Notes under the pieces: model-generated
Told to the model about the DNA's origin: nothing
What the model saw: the letters and a program-made list of their open reading frames with translations, nothing else
Databases searched by the model: none
Assembly (NCBI GenBank): GCA_021775795.1
Contig: JAJFHB010000397.1
Span: 1-5,011 of the forward strand
Direction: 5' to 3'
Origin: Hyphomicrobiales bacterium
GTDB lineage: Bacteria > Pseudomonadota > Alphaproteobacteria > Rhizobiales > JAJFHB01
Length of the DNA stretch: 5,011 nucleotides
Program-made: the position numbers and the translations under genes
Part shown: positions 1 through 5,011 of the stretch, one piece after another
How the letters are laid out: each line of letters starts with the position of its first letter
Numbering within the stretch: position 1 is the first letter of the stretch

Positions 1-6
1 CGTCAG

Positions 7-543
7 TCAGCCCTTTCCAAACGCCGCCTGCAGCTTCGACATCTGATCAGATACCGGGTTGTCGACGGGTTTCGGTTCGGGCGCTTCGCGATACAGCATG
101 TCATCAAGATGCATGATGCGTTCATGCAGTCTTTGACTGCGTGAAATGAGATCAATCAAAGTGTCCGGCAGCCCGCGCATCGCATCGGCCCGCGGGGCAA
201 CTGCACCTTCGGCGAGGTTGATGCGGTATTTTTCATCCTGTGCCTCTCTGATAGTCATCTCACCATCCTTGACCGCCCGTTGCAAAAGCAACCACGAGGC
301 GAGCTGCATAAGGCGTGTTGTCAGCCTCATGCTCTCGGTGGCGTAGGCCATTGCCGAGTTGCGGGCGAGATTGCGGGATTCTTCCCGACCGGGCCCATCC
401 AGATAGGAAGCAGTGCTCTCTACCAGGCCCATACCCTCTTGAAAGATTTGGTTGAACAGATCCGATTGCGTGAATTTGGATCCGAAATCTACGGCTCCGT
501 CCGGCGACGGAGTTGCGTCATTACTATTGATAAACTCAGACAT
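7..543 (-). CDS. rcdA: RcdA, regulator of CtrA degradation (DUF1465 family)
   Basis: The 178-residue product is a ClpXP proteolytic adaptor. In Caulobacter, RcdA works with CpdR and PopA at the cell pole to deliver CtrA and other substrates to the protease. The family block is plain: YLDGPGR at about residues 47-53, then ATESMRLTTRLMQLASWLLLQRAV at about 68-91, followed by GEMT. The core should be helical, ending near residue 150. A charged, proline-containing tail (EAPEPKPVDNPVSDQ) is consistent with the flexible C-terminus needed for adaptor function. A GTG lies directly before the chosen ATG (543), so the start could be 546. The only SD-like sequence is AAGGG, 14 bases upstream of ATG or 11 upstream of GTG, which is weak for both. 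The gene complete at its 3' end stops at the window edge. It follows a terminator (771-802), so it probably has its own promoter in 544-770. The family assignment is by recalled similarity and is strong; the start is less sure. Confidence 0.93.
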   Translation of the reverse strand: MSEFINSNDATPSPDGAVDFGSKFTQSDLFNQIFQEGMGLVESTASYLDGPGREESRNLARNSAMAYATESMRLTTRLMQLASWLLLQRAVKDGEMTIREAQDEKYRINLAEGAVAPRADAMRGLPDTLIDLISRSQRLHERIMHLDDMLYREAPEPKPVDNPVSDQMSKLQAAFGKG

Positions 544-770
544 CACTTACACAAGAACCCTTATACCCAGACCAGAAACACTGCCACCATTGGCAGAAGT
601 CCAGCACATGCCCGACACAAGATCAATGCCCCTGAGCAACACGCGGACTTCACTAAGCTCACAAGCAACATCAATGCCATGCCGCCGCGCGATGCCCACC
701 GCAGCTTCATTATCAGCGAGCGTGATTAACAGATGACGAACGGCAGGAGGGAGATGCGTTGAAAACGCAC
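544..770 (-). other. rcdA upstream region with an unsupported open frame
   Basis: This is the stretch between the terminator and rcdA. One minus-strand frame stays open from 825 to the TAA at 547-549, three bases before the rcdA ATG. Its codons from about 730 down are rich in G at first position (Ala, Gly, Val, Asp, Glu), as in real alphaproteobacterial genes. However, its only upstream ATG (825) lies beyond the terminator hairpin, and translation would run through the terminator's T-tract. The first in-frame GTG, at 699, has no SD. I do not recognise the peptide (for example ARRHGIDVACELSEVRVLL). It may be a decayed gene remnant, a short coupled leader peptide, or untranslated leader. A second frame gives a 49-residue hydrophobic peptide (561-710), also without an SD. 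Confidence 0.35.
709..737 (-). promoter_or_regulatory. Possible rcdA promoter
   Basis: On the minus strand a GATAAT hexamer (714-709) matches the -10 consensus at five of six positions. Seventeen bases upstream is GTCATC, a poor -35. It is the best -10 between the terminator and rcdA and would give a leader of about 160 nt. The evidence is only a hexamer match, so this is tentative. Confidence 0.2.
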
Positions 771-802
771 AAAAAAAAGGGAGCCGCAACAAGTGCGGCT
801 CC
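771..802 (-). terminator. Intrinsic terminator (minus strand)
   Basis: A perfect 9-bp stem (GGAGCCGCA at 802-794 read on the minus strand, pairing with TGCGGCTCC at 788-780) has a 5-nt loop and is followed by C and eight consecutive T (778-771). The plus strand has no T-tract after the hairpin, so the terminator acts on minus-strand transcripts. It ends either the candidate small RNA described here or a long 3' UTR of the DUF1192 gene. Confidence 0.9.
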
Positions 803-873
803 AAGGTATAACAGGGAGGCGTCAAACAGAGTGGACAGGAGCCACTCAGAAAATCCAGATAACTGGATTACGC
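771..873 (-). ncRNA. Candidate trans-acting small RNA with anti-SD motifs
   Basis: Read on the minus strand, about 100 nt folds into three consecutive hairpins. The first is AATCCAG/CTGGATT with loop TTAT (869-852). The second is GAGTGG/CCACTC with loop CTCCTGT (847-829). The third is the 9-bp terminator stem (802-780) with T8. CUCCU sits in the second loop and CUCCC sits in the unpaired linker (about 818-810); both could pair with ribosome binding sites. This plan resembles known alphaproteobacterial regulators such as the AbcR and CcsR types, but I cannot assign it to a family by sequence. A TATTTT hexamer (885-880) and a near-consensus CtrA box (912-898) are suitably placed upstream, giving a start near 873. 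The alternative is that it is the structured 3' UTR of the DUF1192 mRNA. The structure is seen directly; the role is inferred. Confidence 0.5.
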
Positions 874-879
874 ATGGTT

Positions 880-912
880 AAAATAACGAAAAACTTCCTA
901 ACGAATAGTTAA
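880..912 (-). promoter_or_regulatory. Possible CtrA-dependent promoter of the small RNA
   Basis: On the minus strand TTAA (912-909), seven bases, then TTAG (901-898) matches the CtrA consensus TTAA-N7-TTAA at seven of eight positions. Twelve bases further is TATTTT (885-880), a reasonable -10. Boxes near the -35 position are typical of CtrA-activated promoters in Caulobacter. Read on the plus strand the box is CTAA-N7-TTAAC. A seven-of-eight match is expected about once or twice by chance in a window this size, so position is the main support. Confidence 0.35.
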
Positions 913-1021
913 CGATCTCAATTTCTTGGTTTCCAACTTACAAATACTCTCGCCCGGATGTGCCAGTTCGCAACAAAATGCCATTTCTTCAGGCGGTTAG
1001 CGTAAACAGGGCGTTATAATA

Positions 1022-1213
1022 CTAAGTTCGGAAAATAGCCTCTGCATCATCTTTTACTCGAAGCTTTGCATCGATCGCCTGACGAAATCTGTCAATTTCA
1101 ACTTCAAGACAGGTGATTCGTTCCTTCAACTCTTCAACTGACAGAAGATCCAAGTCTTCACCAAGTTGGATCTCAGCGGTCTTCTTGCTTACAGCATCAG
1201 CGTCCTGTTCCAT
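1022..1213 (-). CDS. DUF1192 family small coiled-coil protein
   Basis: This encodes a 63-residue acidic protein of unknown function. The DUF1192 signature is clear: GEDLDLLSVEELKERI (about residues 18-33) followed by LEVEIDR (36-42), then a heptad-like helix to about residue 55. This pattern predicts one amphipathic helix or coiled coil, probably for self-association or partner binding. There is no signal peptide or membrane segment. The ATG start is supported by a GGGAG Shine-Dalgarno (1227-1223) nine bases upstream. A 5-bp inverted repeat (1221-1225 with 1233-1237) could partly cover that site. The gene is divergent from the quinone oxidoreductase gene, and I recall this pairing from other Alphaproteobacteria. 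About 220 bases separate its stop from the next minus-strand terminator. Family is confident; function is unknown. Confidence 0.88.
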   Translation of the reverse strand: MEQDADAVSKKTAEIQLGEDLDLLSVEELKERITCLEVEIDRFRQAIDAKLRVKDDAEAIFRT

Positions 1214-1249
1214 TGTGTATCACTCCCTGCTCGAGTGCTACATCACCCT

Positions 1250-1273
1250 GATGGACCAACCGATGATCCAACC
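1250..1273. repeat. 12-bp tandem repeat in the divergent intergenic region
   Basis: GATGGACCAACC (1250-1261) is followed directly by GATGATCCAACC (1262-1273); ten of twelve bases are the same. It lies between the divergent DUF1192 and quinone oxidoreductase genes, where a direct-repeat operator could serve both. No regulator can be named. Confidence 0.4.
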
Positions 1274-1311
1274 GCAAATGTGTCACCCTGGGTCAATCCT
1301 CCCATAAATCA

Positions 1312-1340
1312 TTGCGAGTTTGCGGCACTCCCTGTAGATC
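1312..1340 (+). promoter_or_regulatory. Possible promoter of the quinone oxidoreductase gene
   Basis: TTGCGA (1312-1317) and TAGATC (1335-1340) are separated by 17 bases and would give a leader of about 48 nt. The match to the -10 consensus is poor, so this is only the best available candidate in the intergenic gap. Confidence 0.22.
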
Positions 1341-1394
1341 ATCAAGCAGAATTGCAACCCCGAACAGCACCGAATACTGCCTCTGGAGGGCCTC

Positions 1395-2396
1395 ATGTCT
1401 GCCGATCTGCCCGAGCAAATGACAGCTATCGAAATTACCGCACCCGGCGGGCCGGAAGTCCTGAAGGCACAGTCCATGCGGCGCCCTTATCCATCCGAAG
1501 GTGAACTGCTGATCGAAGTTGCCGCCGCCGGCATCAACCGGCCGGACATGCTGCAGCGGCAGGGTCTCTACCCACCACCACCCGGCGCCCCGGAAACGCC
1601 AGGGCTGGAGGTTGCGGGAACCATCGTTGTCCTTGGCAGGGGAACTTCCAGATACAAGGTGGGAGACAAGGTCTGTGCCCTCGTACCAGGCGGTGCCTAT
1701 GCGCAATATTGCATCGCTGCAGAAGACAACACCCTGCCCGTCCCCGATGGTATTTCAATGACAGAAGCCGGTGGTATCCCGGAGACCTTCTTTACGGTTT
1801 GGACAAATGTTTTTCAGCGTGGCCGTCTTCAACCCGGCGAAACGCTTCTTGTCCATGGTGGCTCCAGCGGCATCGGCACAACGGCCATCATGCTTGCCAA
1901 GGCCTTCGGCGCGACCGTCTTCACAACTGCCGGTTCTGCTGAAAAGTGTCAGGCCTGTCTCGATCTTGGCGCCGACAGAGCAATCAATTACCTGGAAGAA
2001 GACTATGCCGATGTCGTACGCGCGGACACGAACAAAGCCGGTGCCAACGTAATACTGGACATGGTCGGCGGTGATTACATCGAACGAAACTTCAAGGCTG
2101 CAGCCGTTGACGGGCGCATCGTCAATATTGCGTTTCTGAACGGCCCGACAGCCGAAGTGAACTTTATGCCCTTGATGCTGAAGCGATTGACACTGACCGG
2201 CTCAACTCTGCGGGCGCGCAGTGTCTCTGAAAAGGCCATCATTGCCCGTGAACTTGAGGAAAAGGTCTGGCCGTTGCTTTCTGAGGGCAAACTGCGACCG
2301 ATAATCGACAGTGAATTTGCCCTTCAAGATGCAGCCGCTGCCCACGCCCGTATGGAATCCAGCCAGCATATCGGCAAGATCATCCTGAAAACGTAA
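1395..2396 (+). CDS. NAD(P)H:quinone oxidoreductase, PIG3/zeta-crystallin-like MDR family
   Basis: This is a cytosolic 333-residue zinc-free medium-chain reductase that should transfer electrons from NADPH to quinones or similar acceptors. The N-terminal GroES-like domain (about 1-130) includes NRPDMLQRQGLYPPPPG (48-64) and PGLEVAG (69-75). The Rossmann domain carries the nucleotide loop GGSSGIG (155-161) and AGSAEK (179-184), where Ser and Lys are typical of NADPH preference. GGDYIERN and TGSTLRARS (269-277) are family landmarks of the TIGR02824 (PIG3) group, and the C-terminus IGKIILKT matches it. The catalytic and structural zinc ligands of alcohol dehydrogenases are absent. The start is supported by GGAGGG (1385-1390) four bases upstream, rather close. 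A second ATG (1419, residue 9) fits the usual family N-terminus and is a possible alternative. The physiological acceptor is unknown. No terminator with a T-tract follows. Confidence 0.93.
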   Translation: MSADLPEQMTAIEITAPGGPEVLKAQSMRRPYPSEGELLIEVAAAGINRPDMLQRQGLYPPPPGAPETPGLEVAGTIVVLGRGTSRYKVGDKVCALVPGGAYAQYCIAAEDNTLPVPDGISMTEAGGIPETFFTVWTNVFQRGRLQPGETLLVHGGSSGIGTTAIMLAKAFGATVFTTAGSAEKCQACLDLGADRAINYLEEDYADVVRADTNKAGANVILDMVGGDYIERNFKAAAVDGRIVNIAFLNGPTAEVNFMPLMLKRLTLTGSTLRARSVSEKAIIARELEEKVWPLLSEGKLRPIIDSEFALQDAAAAHARMESSQHIGKIILKT

Positions 2397-2410
2397 GCAA
2401 AATTCCATGT

Positions 2411-2436
2411 GAACTGCATAAAGTCGTTTGCAGTTC
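2411..2436. repeat. 8-bp perfect inverted repeat before trcR
   Basis: GAACTGCA (2411-2418) and TGCAGTTC (2429-2436) form a perfect inverted repeat with a 10-base spacer, 15 bases after the quinone oxidoreductase stop. No T-tract follows, so it is a poor intrinsic terminator. Its right arm overlaps the -35 of the proposed trcR promoter, so it could be an operator or simply mark the 3' end of the upstream mRNA. Confidence 0.5.
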
Positions 2437-2455
2437 CTCCATTTACACCTATATA
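2428..2455 (+). promoter_or_regulatory. Probable trcR promoter
   Basis: TTGCAG (2428-2433) and TATATA (2450-2455, within CTATATAA) are 16 bases apart. The -10 fits the CTATAT form common in Alphaproteobacteria, and the -35 is moderate. Transcription would start near 2462, giving a leader of about 69 nt. Confidence 0.5.
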
Positions 2456-2478
2456 AGGCGCATCCCCGACAATTCGGA

Positions 2479-2493
2479 TTAACCTTGAGTTAT
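2479..2493 (+). promoter_or_regulatory. CtrA-like box in the trcR leader
   Basis: TTAA (2479-2482), seven bases, then TTAT (2490-2493) matches TTAA-N7-TTAA at seven of eight positions. It lies downstream of the proposed -10, where bound CtrA would be expected to repress. Chance occurrence is quite possible. Confidence 0.28.
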
Positions 2494-2511
2494 TGGCCCA
2501 TAGGGCCAGTG
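2491..2511 (+). other. Leader hairpin next to the trcR ribosome binding site
   Basis: TGGCCC (2494-2499) pairs with GGGCCA (2503-2508) across a 3-nt loop. The stem extends to nine pairs if two G-U pairs are allowed. It ends four bases before the Shine-Dalgarno GGAG (2515-2518) and has no T-tract, so it is a possible translational control element rather than a terminator. Confidence 0.5.
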
Positions 2512-2530
2512 TCTTGGAGAGTATGCAGCA

Positions 2531-3388
2531 ATGGCCATCGGACTCCTCATGCCCAAAGCGACCGCCGTTTGGCTGGTCGAAAACACAGCGCTAACCTTTG
2601 ATCAGATTGCGGACTTCTGCAATCTGCACCAGCTTGAGGTGAAGGGAATTGCAGACGGAGACGTTGCCCAGGGAATCCGCGGCATGGATCCGGTCGCAAG
2701 TGGCCAATTGACCCGCGATGAAATCGAACGCGGACAGAATGATGGCCGCTATCTTCTGAAGCTTTCAGAATCAAAAGTTGAGATCCCTGAAGTGAAGACC
2801 AAGAGGGGTCCCCGCTACACGCCGGTATCAAGGCGCCAGGATCGTCCCGACGCGATTTCATGGTTGCTGAGATTGCACCCTGAGCTCACGGACGGGCAGG
2901 TTATGAAGCTCGTGGGCACAACCAAGCCGACCATCCAGTCAATCCGCGACCGCACGCACTGGAACGCCCCCAATATTCAACCCAAGGACCCGGTGACGCT
3001 TGGATTATGCTCGCAACAACATCTTGATGCAGCGGTTCAAAAAGCAGCCGAACGTCTCGCCCGCGAGCGCGCAAAAATTGAGAAAGAAGCGATCAAGGCC
3101 GGCACCCTACTGCCGACCAAGGAAACCATTCAGGAAGATGCTGTTGTCGAAGAGGCACCAAGAAGCAATCTTGTGACGGCAAAGGCCATGGAAGAAGCCG
3201 AAGCGCAGGCCGCCGGCTCGCGCTCGGAAACGCCAAGTATTGCAGATGCCTTCTCGTCAACTCCCGGTTCTGTTGAGAATGACGAACCGGCTGAAGAAAC
3301 CTACGATGCAGATTCTGTCTTCGCCAAGTTGAAAGACTTGAAAGTCGAGGATGAGAACGACGAGGCCGCGACAACAGACGAGCAGTAG
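2531..3388 (+). CDS. trcR: TrcR, cell-cycle transcriptional regulator (DUF1013 family)
   Basis: This is a 285-residue predicted DNA-binding protein of the DUF1013 family, annotated as cell-cycle regulator TrcR in Alphaproteobacteria. The conserved part covers residues 7-195: MPKATAVWLVENTALTFDQIA at the start, GLDP-like GMDPVASGQLTRDEI (51-65), GPRYTPVSRRQDRPDAISWLLR (93-114) and THWNAPNIQPKDPVTLGLCSQ (142-162). Two helix-turn-helix-like segments are visible, at about 19-42 and at 115-141 (HPELTDGQVMKLVGTTKPTIQSIRDR). After a basic helix (172-190) the last 90 residues are acidic, low in complexity and probably disordered; homologues I recall are shorter there. The Shine-Dalgarno GGAG (2515-2518) is 12 bases from this ATG, which is long, but the conserved N-terminus supports the start. 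An out-of-frame ATG (2523) is better spaced. The gene has its own probable promoter and terminator. Confidence 0.92.
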   Translation: MAIGLLMPKATAVWLVENTALTFDQIADFCNLHQLEVKGIADGDVAQGIRGMDPVASGQLTRDEIERGQNDGRYLLKLSESKVEIPEVKTKRGPRYTPVSRRQDRPDAISWLLRLHPELTDGQVMKLVGTTKPTIQSIRDRTHWNAPNIQPKDPVTLGLCSQQHLDAAVQKAAERLARERAKIEKEAIKAGTLLPTKETIQEDAVVEEAPRSNLVTAKAMEEAEAQAAGSRSETPSIADAFSSTPGSVENDEPAEETYDADSVFAKLKDLKVEDENDEAATTDEQ

Positions 3389-3401
3389 GCGAGAGACCGG
3401 C

Positions 3402-3440
3402 GGCGGTAACTATCGGCACCAGACCGCCTCTTTTTCTCTT
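3402..3440 (+). terminator. Probable trcR terminator
   Basis: GGCGGT (3402-3407) pairs with ACCGCC (3423-3428) around a 15-nt loop, followed by TCTTTTTCTCTT (3429-3440). It is 13 bases after the trcR stop. The long loop and interrupted T-tract make it weaker than the 771-802 terminator. The convergent dehydrogenase gene ends at 3455, and no T-tract serves its strand here. Confidence 0.65.
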
Positions 3441-3454
3441 TTCTCGAAAACGGT

Positions 3455-4243
3455 CTAGTCGTTGACGGGTACCGTATAGTTCAGCGGCAGCCTTCCGCCA
3501 TCTGCATATATGGTCTGGCCGGTTACGTATCCTGCATCTTCTGAAGCAAGAAAAGCTGCAATGGCAGCAATTTCGTCCGGCTCTCCAAGACGCCCCAGAG
3601 GCGTACGCGACATGATCCGTCGGCGCGCCTCGTCATTTGTCATGACATTTTTCAGCATCTCGGTGTTGATGCTTCCAGGCCCGATGGCATTCACGCGAAT
3701 GCCATAGCGTGCAAGCGACAGGGCCATCGCCTTCGTAAGCTGATTAACGCCGCCCTTCGAGACAGTGTAGGGAACCTGATCAGCAATCGCGAAAACCGCC
3801 TGCACAGAAGACATGTTGATGATCGAACCAGGAACACCACCAGCTTCGATCTGCTCGACCATCTGACGAGCAACGGCCTGCCCCATCAAGAACACGCCCT
3901 TGAGATTCACTTTCAGAACGCGCTCAAAGTCTTCTTCTGAAATCTCGAGAAAATCACCGCCAACAATAATCGCTGCGTTGGAGACGAGAATGTCGATGCT
4001 TCCGTAGGCCTCTACAGTTTGCGCAACCAGATTGCGCACATCCAGCCGTTCGCCCACATCGCAGCCAATGAAACGGCAGTCCTGGCCTGACATTTCAAGC
4101 TCGCTGGCTGCAGCCGTCCCTTCGTCTTCATCAACATCCGAAATCACGACCCTGGCGCCTTCGGCGGCGAGCCGCCGGGCACACGCAAGGCCTATACCGC
4201 GAGCCGCGCCCGTCACGATGGCAACTTTACCAGCCAGTTTCAT
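3455..4243 (-). CDS. Short-chain dehydrogenase/reductase (classical SDR, likely NAD-linked)
   Basis: This encodes a 262-residue soluble oxidoreductase of normal classical-SDR length. The cofactor motif TGAARGIG is at 11-18, with Asp36 at the end of the second strand (VVISD), which usually indicates NAD(H) over NADP(H). CDV (61-63) and NAA (89-91) follow. The catalytic tetrad is complete: Asn113, Ser146, Tyr159 and Lys163 (YTVSK), with PG at 189-190. The C-terminus is DGGRLPLNYTVPVND. The substrate cannot be read from sequence; sugar-alcohol, glucose-type and hydroxyacyl dehydrogenases share this architecture. It starts 39 bases after the propionyl-CoA synthetase stop on the same strand, so the two are probably cotranscribed and a hydroxyacyl or related alcohol substrate is possible. 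GGGG seven bases before ATG is a modest Shine-Dalgarno. Confidence 0.9.
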   Translation of the reverse strand: MKLAGKVAIVTGAARGIGLACARRLAAEGARVVISDVDEDEGTAAASELEMSGQDCRFIGCDVGERLDVRNLVAQTVEAYGSIDILVSNAAIIVGGDFLEISEEDFERVLKVNLKGVFLMGQAVARQMVEQIEAGGVPGSIINMSSVQAVFAIADQVPYTVSKGGVNQLTKAMALSLARYGIRVNAIGPGSINTEMLKNVMTNDEARRRIMSRTPLGRLGEPDEIAAIAAFLASEDAGYVTGQTIYADGGRLPLNYTVPVND

Positions 4244-4282
4244 TGCTCTACCCCAGTCTTGGTTTTACACACTTGTCCGGCT

Positions 4283-5011
4283 TCAGGTCGCCAGGCCGGC
4301 ATTTTTCAGCACTTCTGAAATTTCATCCAGAATGGCTGGATCATCAATGGTCGCGGGCGTGGTCCAGTCTTCGCCATCCGCAATCTTGCGTATCATGCCC
4401 CGCAAAATTTTGCCTGATCTGGTCTTGGGCAGCCGTGCAACAGTCAGGGCCAGTTTGAAGGACGCCACCGGTCCAATCTTCTCGCGCACCAACTGGACAA
4501 CTTCCTTTTCGATCTCTCCCGGCTCGCGATTGACCCCTGCATTCAAAACGACGAAGCCTGCCGGGACCTGCCCCTTCAGCTTATCGGCGATGCCAACGAC
4601 AGCGCATTCTGCCACATCCGGGTGACTTGCGAGCACTTCCTCCATACCACCGGTCGACAGCCTGTGCCCGGCGACGTTGATGATATCGTCGGTGCGGGCC
4701 ATGATGTAGAGATAGCCGCCTTCGTCTTGATAACCTGCATCGGCCGTTTCATAAAATCCGGGGAACGCGCTCATATAGCTCTCCAGGAACCGCTCATGGT
4801 TCTGCCAGAGCGTCGGCAGACAGCCCGGAGGCAGGGGCAGCTTGACGCAAATGGCACCAATTGTCCCGTCAGCCACTTCGTTGCCGGTTTCATCCAGCAC
4901 GCGTACATCATAGCCCGGCATGGCAACCGTCGGTGATCCATGTATGACGGGCAGTTGTCCAAGGCCCATAGGATTTGCCGCAATCGACCATCCGGTTTCT
5001 GTTTGCCACCA
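4283..5011 (-). CDS. prpE: Propionyl-CoA synthetase (PrpE-type), 3' part
   Basis: These are the C-terminal 242 residues of an ANL-superfamily acyl-CoA synthetase; the 5' end lies beyond the right edge of the window. The enzyme activates propionate (or another short-chain acid) to its CoA ester through an acyl-adenylate. The visible part begins at the WWQTETGW motif of acetyl/propionyl-CoA synthetases. It continues with GSPTVAMPGYDVRVLD (26-40), LPLPPGCLPTLW (58-69), the hinge and ribose-binding region YQDEGGYLYIMARTDDIINVAGHRLSTG (94-121), and PKTRSGK (195-201), whose final lysine catalyses adenylation. LPPGCLPTLW and HERFLESYM favour PrpE/ACSS3 over acetyl-CoA synthetase. An ATG at 4969 is internal, because the conserved frame continues upstream of it. 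The SDR gene follows at 39 bases. Family is sure; substrate is likely but not certain. Confidence 0.92.
   Translation of the reverse strand, partial: WWQTETGWSIAANPMGLGQLPVIHGSPTVAMPGYDVRVLDETGNEVADGTIGAICVKLPLPPGCLPTLWQNHERFLESYMSAFPGFYETADAGYQDEGGYLYIMARTDDIINVAGHRLSTGGMEEVLASHPDVAECAVVGIADKLKGQVPAGFVVLNAGVNREPGEIEKEVVQLVREKIGPVASFKLALTVARLPKTRSGKILRGMIRKIADGEDWTTPATIDDPAILDEISEVLKNAGLAT

Noticed and set aside
561..710. A 49-codon hydrophobic minus-strand open frame beginning at an ATG
   Set aside because: It has no Shine-Dalgarno, its ATG overlaps a -10-like hexamer, and it lies in a different frame from the one with coding-like codon bias.
280..736. Plus-strand open frames of 149 and 94 codons
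   Set aside because: They overlap rcdA in antisense and continue into its upstream region. Composition is shadow-like and there is no ribosome binding site.
754..770. A 6-bp hairpin (TGCGTT/AACGCA) beside an A8 run
   Set aside because: On the plus strand the run is A, not T, so it is no terminator. On the minus strand it follows the real terminator's T-tract.
1012..1020. TTATAAT-like hexamer suggesting a promoter after the DUF1192 stop
   Set aside because: No acceptable -35 lies 16-18 bases away on either strand.
1293..1706. A 137-codon minus-strand open frame
   Set aside because: It is antisense to the 5' half of the quinone oxidoreductase gene, whose frame is fully conserved.
3394..3456. 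AGACCG at 3394 and 3421 with CGGTCT at 3451, a possible terminator for the SDR gene
   Set aside because: The loop would be 24 nt or longer and no T-tract follows on the minus strand; the arms are only 6 bp.
4032..4625. A 197-codon plus-strand open frame
   Set aside because: It lies antisense across the recognisable SDR and PrpE genes, has Ser/Arg/Pro-rich composition typical of a shadow frame, and matches no family I know.

Overview
The window looks like chromosomal DNA of an alphaproteobacterium that has the CtrA cell-cycle system. The evidence is two lineage-typical cell-cycle proteins, RcdA (DUF1465) and TrcR (DUF1013), plus the small alphaproteobacterial DUF1192 protein. Genus cannot be fixed from the sequence. 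GC content is moderate, gene spacing is ordinary, and there is no sign of a mobile element, CRISPR array, tRNA or rRNA.

Layout. rcdA lies on the minus strand at the left edge (7-543). The next 478 bases (544-1021) hold no convincing protein gene. They do hold a well-formed minus-strand intrinsic terminator (771-802) preceded by two further hairpins (829-847 and 852-869), a -10-like hexamer, and a near-consensus CtrA box (898-912). I read this as a probable small RNA gene of about 100 nt lying just upstream of rcdA. A minus-strand DUF1192 gene (1022-1213) is divergent from a plus-strand NAD(P)H:quinone oxidoreductase of the PIG3 type (1395-2396). trcR follows on the plus strand (2531-3388) with its own likely promoter, a structured leader, a second CtrA-like box and a terminator. 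Converging on it is a minus-strand pair: the 3' part of a propionyl-CoA synthetase gene (prpE-like, running off the right edge) and a short-chain dehydrogenase (3455-4243), 39 bases apart and probably one transcript.

How the parts relate. The left two thirds group cell-cycle functions: RcdA is a ClpXP adaptor for CtrA turnover, and TrcR is a regulator named for the cell cycle. A conserved small coiled-coil protein and a quinone reductase lie between them. The right third is short-chain acyl-CoA metabolism and appears unrelated.

The most interesting item is the possible CtrA-linked small RNA at about 771-873 (minus). It carries CUCCU and CUCCC stretches able to pair with Shine-Dalgarno sequences. 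The protein genes are recognisable members of known families.
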